From the NCBI RefSeq assembly GCF_030272615.1, contig NW_026729310.1, positions 43,443-107,442 of the forward strand: a DNA stretch of 64,000 bases. The letters run 5' to 3'. The stretch comes from Cryptomeria japonica (Eukaryota > Streptophyta > Pinopsida > Cupressales > Cupressaceae). Under the pieces are notes generated by a model. It was given only the letters and a program-made list of their open reading frames with translations, did not search any database and had not been told where the DNA came from. Numbering within the stretch: the stretch's first letter is position 1; every line of letters begins with the position of its first letter. The position numbers were made by a program, and so were the translations under genes. Positions 32,180 through 46,561 of this stretch are shown here, piece after piece.

Positions 32180-32500
32180 CTATATGTTTTCCATCTCATT
32201 CAAAGGTGGATTTGAAGATGTACTTGGATTTGTGCCTTTTGTCACATTTTCAATATCATTGAAAGGTGGATTTAGAGGCATACCAAGATTTTTTTCTATA
32301 ATAATATTATCTTCCACATTAACCTCTTTCATATTTAAATCATCTACATCCATCCCATTCCCCATGGTCTCTTCAATGTTTTTCTCTTCAATGATCATAG
32401 AACTATATGCATCAATTTTCTTCATTTCTTGAATCATCATTCTTCTATCTCTTTGAAATTTTTCTTCCTCTCTATTTGCGTCGATTTCGTCAAGGGTCAT
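32180..32500 (-). CDS. Unrecognised acidic open frame, copy 2
   Basis: Same 106-codon frame as 4380-4700 with one Ala-to-Val change (GMDADD to GMDVDD). No function assignable; weak support for being a gene. Confidence 0.2.
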   Translation of the reverse strand: MTLDEIDANREEEKFQRDRRMMIQEMKKIDAYSSMIIEEKNIEETMGNGMDVDDLNMKEVNVEDNIIIEKNLGMPLNPPFNDIENVTKGTNPSTSSNPPLNEMENI

Positions 32501-35474
32501 GACCCTCCTTATTTCCTCTTTTGATGATGATTCGTTCCCATGATTACCAAATTCTAAAATATAAATGAATGTTAATAATAAAAATCCTCCATTTTAATTC
32601 CTCTTCAAAACTACTCATGAAGTACATTTTGCACTTCACAATTGTTGTAATGGTTGACTCCTTCCAAAAATAAATAGAATATCACATGTAAAGATCTTGT
32701 ACAATAAAATACTCAAGAAAAAACTATAGAATATGAATTTGTCAACTGTGCAATATTAGATACTTACTCGCAGTAAATTAATGGTGAGTCATTTTTATTA
32801 AAAAAAAAAATTAAAAGTTCAAAAATGAAATGATATCTTGTTTATGAAATGTGATCTAGCTTTGTATCCAAAATAGGATCTCATATCCTAAATACAATCT
32901 CATTATTTACAAAATATAATCTTGTTTCCTTTTGACCTATTATATTTTTTTTTTAAATGTAATGGGATCATGTTTTTAGAATGAAATCTTGTTTCTAGAA
33001 TAGGATCCCATTTTAGAAAAAATGTATTCTAGCCAATTTTTGTTGCTGGTTTTGAGTCAAAAAGAAGCTTGGGGAGTTGACTTTTAACTTTAGAGCTGCT
33101 TTGATTTGGAACTTGAAGATCATGTCAATGTCACTTGAAAATAGTAGCGCTGGATATACGTCTAATAACTTTTTTGTATAGTTTTTAATAAAATTAAAAC
33201 CCATTATAGATGAGATTGTCAAGATTTTAAATATTTAAATTTTTTTACAATTGGATTATTTTTTCTATTTTTCATGTATATTTTTTTATGAAACTAATCT
33301 ATAAAATTGAAATACTAGGTTTTCCTTTTTTTTTAGTCTTTTTATTGTCAACAATTTTTGAAAAAAAAAATATATGGCAACAATCTACACATAATTATTT
33401 TTAATTTGAAAAAAAAAATTTAAAAATAATAATTTTAGGTCTGCTTATGGTTGTCATACATGAGGCGCTTTCAAAATAAAAATTAGGGTGAATAAAAAAT
33501 TAATTAAAAAATATTAAAAAAAATTAAAAAATAAAATCTTCAATAATCTTTAGTGTTTTATAGATCTTTTCCCAAGAGGTGTTAGTGTAGGTTTATATTT
33601 TCTATTATATTAAGGAATATTTATTTTTCCCACACATTATTAAGATTGCTTAGGTTATATTAGAATAGTTAGAATGAGGACATGTGGCATAATCTTGCAC
33701 TCACACATGTCATTCACACCCACATTTGGGTGGTTGAATATTACACCCTCTTTTGGATTTATTTGTGACCTCCCCATAACCACTTCTTTTCTTTACCTAA
33801 GTTGGCATAACCATGTACTTGCCATTTACCAAGTAGGTAAAACTCCCTCCTATTTTGGGCTACAAGGAGTTGTTACTCCTCTTGGTTTTATATGCCCATA
33901 TTTCTCTATATAAACAATCCCTCACCACTTCTATGCTAAGTGTACTAAGAAGAGAAAAATAGCTCAGATTGTGAGTCTAGTTCAGTGCTAGGACAGTGTT
34001 GAGTTTTGTTCATCTTTGGATTCTTGTCTTGCTTTCCTTCCGTTAAATTGATCTTGGGTCGCTTCATGGATAAATTTAACACGATATAAGAGATAGCTAT
34101 GAGTTATGGGTTAGCAGACATTCAAAGATCTAGATTTAATTCATTCTTGAAAGTGTACTATTCTTTATGTTGCATTTGATGATGTCTTGAAGAGTCATAA
34201 AATCTTCAAGGAATTATAGCTTCTAGGGGGTTCCTATTTCTTTATTAGCAGTGCAGTTGTTTTAGAAATTCATGGAGAAAATCTGAGCTCACCATGGAGT
34301 CCAGAGAAGCTAAGAAAGTTGGATTTACCTTTTGTTTCATCCAAATTGAACACCGGATGCAAATTTGGTGAAGGTGTGAACCAGAGCTTTCATTGTTAGA
34401 TCTAGAGGGTAGCTGATTTTATGAAGCATTTTGAGGCCAAACAGATAGTGCCATTGCAATCAAAAGGCCCAAAAATGCTAAGATTGATAGTCAATTCATC
34501 AATTATTGTGACAGTCAAATTCAAAGGAAAAATTTTTTTGTAAATGAGCCCTATGGCCCATGTGCATAATATGGTACAAATTTGAATCATTATTAGAAAA
34601 AAAAAAAAAAAATCCTATATGAAAAAAATATCATTCAAAATATTTGTTATTATTCAAATTATTATGCAGGTTTTTTCCATTGAAAAAAAAAAAGGAAAAA
34701 CTTTTATAATAAAAGTTTCTTCCTGAAAAATTATTTAAAAAAAATTAAAAAATAAAAAATTTCAAAGTACCCGATAGGGTACATAGACCCTATCGGGCTC
34801 GTACGGAAGACCACCTACAACAGGGTATGTGGTATAGCTATGGGTATTAATCCTTGTGCATTTACCACCTTGGCCTTGCATCAGCATCAACCTCAATCTT
34901 CATGCCAAGGAATTTAGAGGTGGTTGATTTTTTTGCAAATTTGGTGACTCCTCATCGTTGTGATTTTTAAAATCTACCTCAACTTCAAAGTGCAATATCT
35001 CAAGCATATAGAGGCGTTTTTCAGCACAATTTTTTTTATTTGGGGCATAATTTTGCACTCTTCGTATTGGAGCTATTATTTTTTTCTCAAGTGATCCTTA
35101 TTTTCTAGAAACCAAGTTTTCTCACTAGATCTAAAGGACAATCCTCATTTTTTCAACTTCAAACGTATGTAACTTTCACATATGCCCTCAAATCGAGGTG
35201 ATTCTTTTTTTGAAAGTTGATATTTTTTTTAGAACTACATATTGGTGCTAGTTTAATATTCTCATATTAAGATTTAATTATACTTTTAACATTTGAATCC
35301 ACATTTGGACATTGTAAAACTCTACAAAACAACTCCAGCATTGTGAATGCACTGATTTATAAAGTGCCAAAATCATTTTTTCTTTGGGTGATTCTTGATT
35401 GAGTAAAAAAGGGGGTCTCTCTTGTTGTGTGTTATTTATGATCTTCTTACTTGTGCTCTTCTTTTCTTGGACCT

Positions 35475-36016
35475 ATGGATCATTCTAAAGTTCCATTGAT
35501 AGCACCTTATAACTATGCAACTTGGCATTAACATGCATAGAATGCACTAATGTAGCTAGGGTACACTCTATATATTGAACAAAAAGTAGCTAAACCTATA
35601 GAGGATAAGGAAAATATAAAATGGATGCTTGAAAAAACTAAATCTCTTGGATGTCTTCGTAGTTATGTTTCCCTTGATTTAATGTTTCAGATTGAAGAAT
35701 GCAAAACTTTACATGAAGCTTGGGAAAAGTTAAAAACATTGTATCGTACAACTGATGAAGTAAGCGGTTACCAAATTGATAATGATTTGATGAACCTTGA
35801 TCCAAATAACTTTCACAATATCTAGGATTTCATAACTAAGGTTAATGATTTGAGAGAACAATGTAAAGAATGTGGTATTGAGAAAAAGGACATTCAGTTG
35901 ATCTAAAATATACTAAATAAATTGGGTCCTAGTATGCATCTTTTATTTCTATCTTTTATACTCATAGGCTAACTATGGTATCGACTTATGTTAAGCCTTC
36001 ATTCCCATCTTTTTCT
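35475..36016 (+). pseudogene. Outer element gag 5' part, copy 2
   Basis: Same Copia Gag segments and stops as 7678-8219. The last ~197 bp (35820-36016) are repeated at 44042-44239. Confidence 0.83.
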
Positions 36017-37569
36017 TGGAAGACTAATGTACTGAGAGGGGAGGGGTGAATCAGTACTTCAAAAAATTTCTTGAAAAATAGTTTTACTGATAAACACAAA
36101 CTATGTATTGCTAATCTCAAAGATATAAAATACTGAAACATAATCATAAAGATAACATGCATCAAAATATCACTCCATAACACAATGATTTTTGGTCACA
36201 CAAAAACTCTTGGTTAGAGAGAAAAATTGCGGTGGGGATGGCACCCACAACTCCACTACTGCAGTAATCAAGATTGCTCGATTAGAGCTACATGTTTAGC
36301 CATTTCTGATAGCTTACCTTGTTAGGAGTATAAAGATCTTTAGATCTACCTTGCTAAAGGATTTTACAAACACTTCTACAAAATGTTGTACGTGGTTAAA
36401 GGCTTTACAATTTATAGACTTTATTAGAGTCTTTTACCCTGTTAAAGGTTTCTATTACAACTTAATATTTCAATCAAAATCTTTACAAAATATCTGCAAC
36501 TTCACATCTGAAATGTTATAGCAGACTCTATGTGCTTAATATGAAATTACCTTTCTCATAGCATTCCTCGGTAATTGATAAATCAACTCAGTAACCACTT
36601 TTGTATTCTCTGTTCCTTAAACTGTTCTCTGAAACCTTCTCGATAACCTGTGATTATCTCTATCAATCTTATTCCTTCATGCTTGACTTAATCATTCCTT
36701 CATCTCTCTTCTCTTGATTGACCTTACATGTCACCTTCTTTTTCATGTACTCAAATCATTCTATTTATATAGATCTTTGAGATGATGATTTGTTCATGCT
36801 TCGATCATACAAACATGTCTTATTGAATGAATAAACATAGAAATTATTTCATTGGATATTCTTCCTCAAAATCATACAAAATCTTTAAATGCAATTTCCT
36901 ATGTAGTAACAGTTTCATCTTCTCGAATTATGTAACACGTTTCACATGTGTCCAGGTTCATTGAATCTAGTAACACATTTTCACTCGATTTAGATTAACC
37001 TGGTATACCTTCTTTGCTGCTCGGTAAACATATAAACTTTACTTGGTAGACATTCTGCATATGTCTCGGTTCACAGCTTGGTGTGTATCAACTCGGTAAC
37101 TTGTCTTTCTTCTGTAACCGACACTGGTGACCTTGGTGTTTACCGACTAGACGTTTTGGTAGTATTAACCGACTAGAGTATATAAAATGACTTTGGGCAT
37201 AAAACTAATGACAACTTAGTAAATAGAAACAATCTCCCCTTTTGACATTAGTTTGGTATGTTTGACAAAACTCCTTTCAAAGTCATAATACAAAATCTAT
37301 ATACTTGCAAAATAAACTGAAATGTCAATATATACAATGTTCAAATACATACTCCCCTTATCAATATTCTGTACATAACTCAATGTTCCATGCTCTGTAT
37401 TTCCATGCTCTTGATGTTCCATGCTCTTGATGTTACATTCCATGCTCCCCCTAACAATTTCAACTGTACACTCAGATATTCATGCTCAGTCATGTGTTCA
37501 GTACACTCCCCCTTTTTGACAAACATCAAAACTAGTTACCATTTGGTGGGGGCAACTAATCAAAAATAG

Positions 37570-40500
37570 ATTTATACTTTGTACGAGCTTCTGTAAGAGT
37601 GTTCTGAAGTGCATCCTTGACACTTTCCAATACTGTAATCTGAGTTGTAATATCAGCTGATAGTGTGATCTAACCATCTAAAGTGCTTCCCTCTGCTTGA
37701 GTTGATAATTGGGTAGCTCAGTTGATCTACTCTTGAATTGATGACAAATGGGGAATATATAATGTTTGAAGAGTCATGATATCCATCCTTATTTTATGCT
37801 CTTCATTCTGAAGTTCTAACTGTTGAGCCATAAGTGTTTCTAGCCTTGAATAAAAAATTTGAAGAGAATTTGGCTCGATAGTCAATTTAGTTGAGAGATC
37901 GATGATCTCCTTTTCAATGACTTCAGCCTTATTCTTGATATCTTTGATAAAGAATGAGAATGTACATAACTTCTGGAATAAATAAATAATATGCTTGAGT
38001 TGAGGGGACAACTCAGCAATGAATTCAATAAGCTTTATTTTACCTATAGCAATTTCTTTCTGCACTTCTTCAATCATCTTGGTTGTTAGCTCTTTTTCCT
38101 TCAATTTGCTAAGGTATTCTGATGCTTCTACTCCTGATTTCTCCAATTGAGTGAGTAGTTCATCCAGTTGCACATGGATGACAGCATCTTTATTGATGGT
38201 AGCTTCAAGTATCATATCTGTCAATAATGTTTTGACCTTCTGAAGTACTTGGTTCTTCTATTGTATTGCTATCTATCTTTCCTACTCTGTTTTGGCTTTT
38301 CAAAGCTCACCAAATTCTATCAGTGCTTGCCCTTTAAATTTTGTTAGGTCAACATTCAGTAGCACAATAGGCTTTGACAGATCTACCTTAAAATTGTGTC
38401 GCTTTGCTTTCTTCTCCTTTGATGATGCCTTTGCCGATTGAATGAGTACAATGGCTTTGGAGACTTGACCTTCCTCAGTATGTTGCCCAGTAGAGGTAGC
38501 ACTTTTGTCGGTCCCTGTAGCCTCTGTTGTATCCTTCGGTATTTCCTTGCTTGAAGTATCAGTGGCAACTATCTCGGTGCTTGAAGGTACTTGAGAAGTT
38601 GGCTCGCTGGTGGCCTGAGAGGTAGGTTCATCTTGTTTAACCTTTGGAGCCTCTGTGCCTTCATCTGTGTCCTGAGGTTTCTCGGCTGAGACTTGTTGAG
38701 TGAGCAAAGGATAGGACTTGACCTGTTCCAAAACTCATTCACTTGACACAAGTTTGGCATAGGCATTTCCTTCTATCATTTCTCCATCCTGTGCTTCAAT
38801 GTCTATGACATCCTCATCTAACTGAATAGTGGAAGCAGGATCTTTCTTGGTGATGTCAACTATTTCATCTTCACCTTTTGGCTCTTCAGCTTGAATCCTG
38901 AATAGCTTCTTCCATTTCTCTTTGGTTTCATTTTCAACTTCTAGATATAGTCCATTCATTATTTTTAAGGCCCTTTGTTTTACTTGAAAATTTGTCTGGT
39001 AGTTTTTCAAGTGATTTTTTATTTCATCTACCGACATATCTGGAAAGAGATGTACCAAAACTCTTTCTCTTATATGCTTCTCTGATTCCATAGCATACTT
39101 CCATCTATTATCAATATGTGAGTATAATGCTTCTGTAAGAAAACTAGTCACTTCCAATGGAACTACTCAGAATTTGAGAAGTGTACTAATTACAGTATCT
39201 TCTATTTTCCTCTTCTCTTCATCTATCCTAGTATCATATTTTACATATCTAAATGACCCAAATCCACCATATTCCTTCAATTTTGCACAAAAATTGTTGA
39301 CACTATGTACATCTCCCTTTGTGCTTTTTACAATCTAGAATTTATTTGCATCTTCTGACTCGGTGTCACTTTCCAAAATTAATTTTCTATTCTTCTTTCT
39401 ATAAGTTTTTGTAACCTTAGGTATTTTTACATTCTTTTGATTCTTACCGGGTGACACAATAGATGATCTAGTGTTCAGTCGCTTCACTGGTGTGGTCGGT
39501 GATACCTTGGTTACATCCTATTTCTTTCTTTTCAAAATTTTGCCCTTTGGAAACTCGGTGCTCAGTGTAATTGCTGCTTCTTCAGCTTCAAACTCTTCTT
39601 CGATTGAAAATTGATCACTCTTAGTAGGAGTGGAGGTATAACCTTCTCCAAACTTTTTAGTTAAGTCCTTGATCATTCTTGTGGCTTTCCTGGCAGCCTT
39701 TGGTACAACTATGCTCATTTTTACTTTTTCTTTCACCTCTTCATAGGTGCCATATCTTTTCTCGGTAGCATGCCTTGGGAGTGCTAAGAAGGCATATATC
39801 TACTGTTGAGCAATGTCAAAATCTATTTCATAACCCATAGGTGGTAGTGATTGAGTCCTGGGTTCTACTGCGTTGACATAACAGTAGTCTGTATCCAACT
39901 CAAAACATATGGTATCCTTGTATTTTTCCACTAGCTGAGGTGGAATCTTGTACCTGTTATGCATCTTTTCTTGGAATTTGTTGAAGTAGTCATCCATTAT
40001 CATATTGAAATTATCACCTAGCTGATTGATGAAATCATTTATTTTATGGGTGATAGGTCGGTGTAATTCCCAAACAACGTTACCGACTAATGGAAAGAAT
40101 TTCTAAAAATAGAAGAACATACACACTAGGAGTGACCCAAACTTTAGTGTGTTAGCAGTATTATTCTTCTTCAGTTTCCTAATTGTATTTAGATTTTCAA
40201 AAAGATTCTTCAACAACACTTCACATAAATCAATTTGCATACCCTTTTTAAAATTTTTGTAGGCCAAATCTACAGCTGCACACGGTACACTATTTACTCT
40301 TGCTGACTAGAAGAAACAATAACGAATAACTCTAATAGAAAAATTAAGTTTTGCATCTGTCACATTGTTCAACTTAAGACCTCTGCTATCAGACTCAACA
40401 CCTGTTAATGTTATCAATTCCTTCTATGAAATCATTTTTTGTGCTCGGGCATGGTCAAATATAGGGTATCTGGTTATTATGTGAATAATCTCCTTGGTGA

Positions 40501-40879
40501 TCTTGAAAGGTTGTTCCTCTAGCCACATAAAATTGTCATGTACTCAGCTCAAGACAAATTTGACCCATTGGGGTTTGAAGACTTGAGGACAGGTTAGGGC
40601 TTCGGTTAATCCCTTGACTTTGATATGCTCAAACTTGCTATCCAGATTTCCATCGATGCACAAATTATCATACATATCCTTAATCTCAATGTGACCTAGC
40701 TCATCAACTCTACACTTGGTATAAAATCTAACATCTTCAATCAATAGAACTCTATCAGGAATAAGAGAAAATGTAGTTTTCTCATCAGGTTCGGAAGCCA
40801 CTTTGAGAGGCAAGGTATATTTTAGTGTAGGCTTCTTAATGGTCTCTACTACAATAGGTTTCTGAACTTTGGGGACCAT
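37570..40879 (-). pseudogene. Nested element ORF2, copy 2
   Basis: Same frame as 9757-13066. It begins MVPKVQKP, where copy 1 has a TAG in place of the CAG for Gln; the other in-frame stops are shared. Low-complexity and coiled-coil segments are unchanged apart from a few substitutions (for example TSEPTSQ for TSKPTSQ). Function unknown. Confidence 0.75.
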
Positions 40880-41396
40880 TACAAACTGAAATTCTGCTTA
40901 CAAAATAGCTTAGGGTTTCAAATAACCAGAAAATGCTTTCAACTTAGTAAATACTTTGCAAATAATCACAACTTGACTTGATTGGTTAACTGCTGAAAAT
41001 GTGGTTTTAGATTTGCTAAATACCTTGAATTCGCTCTAGAAATGTTTGATCGCCTTTATATTCGCTCTGCTTTGCTCTTTGAAAATTGGTAAGTGAAAAA
41101 TGACCACGCTCAATACTTTTAATACCTCCTTTTGACCTTATCGGGATTCGTGAGGTTAGGTTAAATAGGCATTAAATGTACTTGGTTTCCCTTTACCAGC
41201 TAACTCTCTTATTAGCTTTTTATTGACTAGACAGGCTTACTAGTTTTACCACTTCCTTGGTAAATCAAAAGACTAGATAATTTTTTGAACTTGCTATTGC
41301 ATCTTAGCTATGCAGATTTTGAATTTAAGTGCATGAATACATAGGAACTGTTAAGATCTAACCTTTGAGAATGCAGTCCCTCCATACCTTCATTTA

Positions 41397-42750
41397 CTAA
41401 TCCGAAGTAGATGCACCTAACTCGGTAGGTAAGGTGCTTCCTTCATTGGTTGACACATTTTCCTTCTTTCCAAAATTTCTGCAATTTGCTTTTTATCTCC
41501 TCAATATCTCCTCTCGGTTGGTCTCTACAGTCTTTAGCTATGTGTCCAACTTTGTGAAAATGAAAACATGCCATTCCTAGACTTCTCCATGATCTCTGGT
41601 TGTTCATTCCAAACCTTATCGTACAGTTTGCACTTATATGTCCATATCTTCCACAGCATTCACACCAAATTCTTGTATTGTAATCCCATGGTACTGAAGT
41701 ATATTGTCGATTGAGATTTGTGTCAGTTCGGTAGCTTCTAGTGTTTGTTCGATGTGGAGTCCTCATATAGTTTTTCTACTTAAACCAACATTTCTCGGTG
41801 TTGTGTCCATATCTATTGCAATTTTTGCAAAACCCTTTGTATTTTGCCTTCTGATAATTATTGACAGACTTTGTTCTACATTGCTTAGATGTGTGACCAT
41901 ACTTATTGCAATTGTAACAATAATCATAAAACCTAGTAACATCTAATTGCTTACCTTTTCTGATCCGGCAAACGTTGGCAGTATGTCCTTGTTTTCCATA
42001 GTAGTTGCAAGTAGGCTTCTTGTCCTTGATGTTCTCTATGTTTCCAACTTGCTTGGATGATTCTCCTTTCTCGATAGTGTTGATCCTTTTCTCGGTAGAG
42101 TTGTTTCCTTTGTAACTAAGTCCTGCATTTTTGTTGGGTTTTCTCATATTCAGTTGCCCATCCAACATTTTTGATGCTTCATGGCTTTTCCTCCATGTTT
42201 CTTTTGACTTCTTTTCTGCTTCTAGTTCATCGGTCAATATTGATATTTCAAGTTTCAATGCTTGGTTCTCATTTTCCTTTAGTGTAGCTTCATGATATGC
42301 ATAGTCCAATTGATCAAATAGATTATGTTAAACTACAGTCATCCTTGATATTTCCTCATTCTTTGTAGTCACCATTGCTTCTAGCTGTTATTTTTCTCCT
42401 TCTATAATTTTCTTATTATCTTCAGTTGTTCTCAATGCATCAAGATTTTCAGTCATCTGTGTGCTAAAATACTCATGTTCCCTTCTCATTTCTTTTATCT
42501 GTTCACTAAGTGCTTTGTTCTTTTCTTTCAGTTCTGCAATCATTTCTTCAGATTCTTTTGATATGTTGTTCTCAGATGATGTCTCAATTTGTTCCACCAA
42601 CTCTTGTGAGTCTTGTAAATCATCAGACAACCTTCTTCTGACTTTTAGTGATCTCTGCATTTGCCTCTACATATCTGCAATCATTTGATTAGCATGATCC
42701 AATTCTTCTTGAAGCTTCACAATGCTGCGAGATTGTTTATAGCCTTCCAT
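41397..42750 (-). pseudogene. Nested element ORF1 (zinc knuckles), copy 2
   Basis: Here the Gln in SVNNYQKAKYKGFC is intact, so the second and third knuckles are joined in one open stretch (42309-41776). A 2 bp deletion after LQKFWK shifts the frame and ends the protein early at 41443. The first and fifth knuckles lack the same Cys as in copy 1. Confidence 0.82.
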
Positions 42751-44041
42751 TGATAGGATCTTTCTCTTTAGGTTGTTAGACCCTTTATCAAGATTATGTC
42801 TTTGATACCAATTGTTAGGTCTTACTTGGAAGTCTAATGTACTGAGAGGGGGGGGGTGAATCAGTACTTCAAAACTTTTCTTGAAAAATAGTTTTACTGA
42901 TAAACACAAACTATGTATTGCTAATCTCAAAGATATAAAATACCTAAACATAATCATAAAGATAACATGCATCAAAATATCACTCCATAACACAATGATT
43001 TTTGGTCACGCAGAAACTCTTGGTTAGAGAGAAAAACTGTGGTGGGGATGGCACCCACAACTTCACTACTGCAGTAATCAAGATTACTCGGTTAGAGCTA
43101 CATGTTTAGCCATTTTTGATAGCTTAACCTGTTAGGAGTATAAAGATCTTTAGATCCACCTTGCTAAAGGATTTTACAAACACTTCTACAAAATGTTGTA
43201 CCTGGTTAAAGGCTTTACAATTTATAGACTTTATTAGAGTCTTTTACCCTGTTAAAGGTTTCTATTACAACTTAATATTTCAATCAAAATCTTTACAAAA
43301 TATCTGCAACTTCACATCTAAAATGTTATAGCAGACTCTATGTGCTTAATATGAAATTACCTTGCTCATAGCATTCCTCGGTAATTGATAAATCAGCTCA
43401 GTAACCACTTTTGTATTCTCTATTCCTTAAACTATTCTCTGAAACCTTCTCGATAACCTGTGATTATCTCTGTCAATCTTATTCCTTCATGCTTGACTCA
43501 ATCATTCCTTCGTCTCTCTTCTCTTGATTGACCTTACACGTCACCTTCTTTTTCATGTACTCAAATCATTCTATTTATATAGATCTCTGAGATGATGATC
43601 TGTTCATGCTTTGATCATACAAACATGTTTTATTGAATGAATAAACATAGAAATTATTTCATTGGATATTCTTCCTCAAAATCATACAAAATCTTTAAAT
43701 GCAATTTCCTATGTAGTAACGGTTTCATCTTCTCGAATTATGTAACACGTTTCACATGTGTCCAAGTTCATTGAATCTGGTAACACGTTTTCACTCAGTT
43801 CAGATTAACTCGGTATACCTTCTTTGCTACTCGGTAAACATATAAACTTTACTTGGTAGACATTATGCATATGTATCAATTCATAGCTTGGTGTGTATCA
43901 ACTCGGTAACTTGTCTTTCTTCTGTAACCGACACCGGTGACCTTGGTGTTTACTGACTGGACTTTTCAGTAGTATTAACTGACTAGAGTATATAGAATGA
44001 CTTTGGGCATAAAACTAATGATAACTTAGTAAATAGCAACA

Positions 44042-45755
44042 ATCCAGGATTTCATAACTAAGGTTAATGATTTGAGAGAACAATGTAAAGAATGTGGTAT
44101 TGAGAAAAAGGACATTCAGTTGATCTAAAATATACTAAATAAATTGGGTCCTGAGTATGCATCTTTTATTTCTATCTTTCATACTCATAGGATAACTATG
44201 GTATTGACTTATGTTAAGCCTTCATTCCCGTCTTTTTCTGAGATGTTGATACATGAACAACATAAGCTTCTTTCTATAGGTCTCATTAAGCCATCAAAGC
44301 ATCGGGCCTTGTTGGTTAATTATTCTAAGAGATAGAAAGAGTCGGGACAATTTGACAAGAAACAAAAGAACTTCAAGAACAAGCAACATACAAATCAAGC
44401 ATAGAATAAATCATCTTCAAAAGGTGGTTTATCTAAAAAGGAGAAGACCGCTTACTCATATTTCAAGAGGACTAGACATGAAGAACATTCTTGTTATAAG
44501 AAGGATATTGATGAACTAAAATATCTTCTTAAGAAGAATAACATTGATCTACCTTCTCAAATGCTTGAGTCAACTTCTTCTTTTGATTCAAAATAGTCAG
44601 GATCTACAAAGGTAAAAGGTCATGCAAGAATTGCTTCTAAAGAAACTAAAGGTAAAGGTAAATATCTTTGTGCTACAAGTTGTGAACCAGGGAGATGGTT
44701 CCTAGATTTTGGAGCTTCTCATCGTATGACTTTTATATAGTATATGTTCTCTTCGTTTGAGCCTTGACTTATGCCACCTATTTTGATGGGAAACAACACT
44801 TACATGAGTGTAGTTGGGAAATTTTATATTGATATTGGGGATGACACATTCAATGGTGTGTTGTGTGTACCTTATTTGTCAAACAATCTTCTTTCCATCT
44901 ATCAAATCACCCATGGTAGAGTAGGGAAGACTATGGAGTTCACACCTGATTCAGTTATCATTTGAGACTTGGAAAGAAGAGAGATAATTATCACTGGGAT
45001 GGTGGATCATGCGTCTCGGTTATATACCTTTTTATACTTTGCACCTAATGATGGTTCTGATCCTTTGGTTGTTGATCACACTCCTAGTGTGAACATTGAT
45101 TTTGAGAACTTTGGTTACTTGAACTTGGGTATTCTCACATCAAATCCAATTATTGAACCTTGCATTCCTTCTCCTCCATCTACCATTTATTTTGAGGATA
45201 CTTGTATCATTATATCTATGGCTACTTGTGATTCAATGCAGCAGAGAATACATCATCTTCCTTTCTTGGGATGACTATTTGACAGACATTGCAGATTTAT
45301 TTGTGGAGTCTCATATCTTAGACTTGGGAGACACTATTCATGGTATTCATCTTCTCTTTGATGAAGTTAATTCTTCTTCAGTTGTTGTGGAGGAACCTTT
45401 GGATTCTCTTGTTCATTCTCCACATTATCATTCATCACAGTTTGACTTGAGTGTGGATACTTTTGAGTAGCATTTGGAGGAGGCATCTTTATTCTTAGAG
45501 GAGATTCATGAGTTTTTGGATCTTGTTCAACATGCATCTCTACTAGGTTCTAGATTGTCATCTTCATTAGTGTAGCCTAGAAAACCTAATTTGGACATGA
45601 CCACTTTTAGCATCGATATGAAGATACCTGAGCAGTATTCAAAGACTTCATACATTTTCTGCTTTCTTCTTGCATATTCATTTCAGGAATGGGAAGATAG
45701 TCTACATTCACCTTTGGTTTTATTTCTTCCTAAGTGGAGAGATGTTGTTCGATGA
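44042..45755 (+). pseudogene. Outer element gag 3' part and protease relic, copy 2
   Basis: As 16231-17944. The pre-integrase segment MPPILMGNNTYMSVVGKFYI is open here because the TAA of copy 1 is TAC. The protease site again reads DFGAS, and no integrase or RT follows. Confidence 0.8.
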
Positions 45756-46561
45756 TCATGGTCCACCTTCTACATCCAGTTTTGAGCATCAACCATTGGT
45801 TTAGTTGATTACTTTTGGGAAGGATACATAGTCTTTCTTATCTTTTCTATTTCAGAGAGGGCTTCTTCCTTGTATGGGATTCTTTCTTGTGTTGGTAAAT
45901 TTCTTTTCTTTTCTCTCTTTTGGGGAGGATTTTTGTCCCACTAGGTTTTCTCCTTTTCTCCATTTGCGAGAGATTGTTTGTACATGGGTACCTGACATGG
46001 CCTTGTAGTTGGGATCCATCTTTGTGTCTTTTCACCCACCAAAGCTATGCTAAAGGGGGGGTGTTAGTGTAGGTTTTTATTTTCTATTATATTAGGGAAT
46101 ATTTATTTTTTCTACACATTATTAAGCTTTCTTAGGTTATATTAGAATGGTTAGAATGAGGGCATGCGGTATAATCCTACAATCACATGTGTCATTCGTA
46201 CCCACATTTGGGTGGTTAAATATCACACCCTCTTTTGGATTTATTTGCCACCTCCCCATAACCAATTCTTGTCTTCACCTAAGTTGGCATAACCATGTAC
46301 TTGGAATTTACCAAGTAGTCAAAGCTCTCTCCTATTTTGGGCTACAAGGAGTTATTATTCCTCTTGGTTTTATATCCCAATATTTTTCTATATAAACATT
46401 CCCTCACCTCTCTTATGATAATTATTGAGAAGAGAACACTAGCTCATATTGTGAGTCTAGTTCAGTGCTAGGAGAGTGTTGAGTTTTGTTCATCTCTGGA
46501 TTCTTGTCTTGCTTTCCTTCAATCACATTGATCTTAGGTGGCTTCACAGCTAAATTTAACA

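Larger units (their letters stand above)
36017..44041 (-). mobile_element. Nested non-autonomous LTR element, copy 2
   Basis: 5' LTR 44041-42813, primer site 42810-42799, ORF1 42750-41397, ORF2 40879 to ~37570, polypurine tract 37244-37232, 3' LTR 37231-36017. It has the same missing 13 bases at the 3' LTR end and the same flanking duplication, so both copies descend from one insertion. Confidence 0.88.
33580..46561 (+). mobile_element. Outer Copia-type pol-less element, copy 2
   Basis: LTRs 33580-34081 and 46062-46561, polypurine tract ending 46061, leader hairpin 34767-34797, gag start ATG 35475, gag cut at 36016 and resumed at 44042, decayed coding ending ~45755. Structure as in the left copy. 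Confidence 0.9.
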
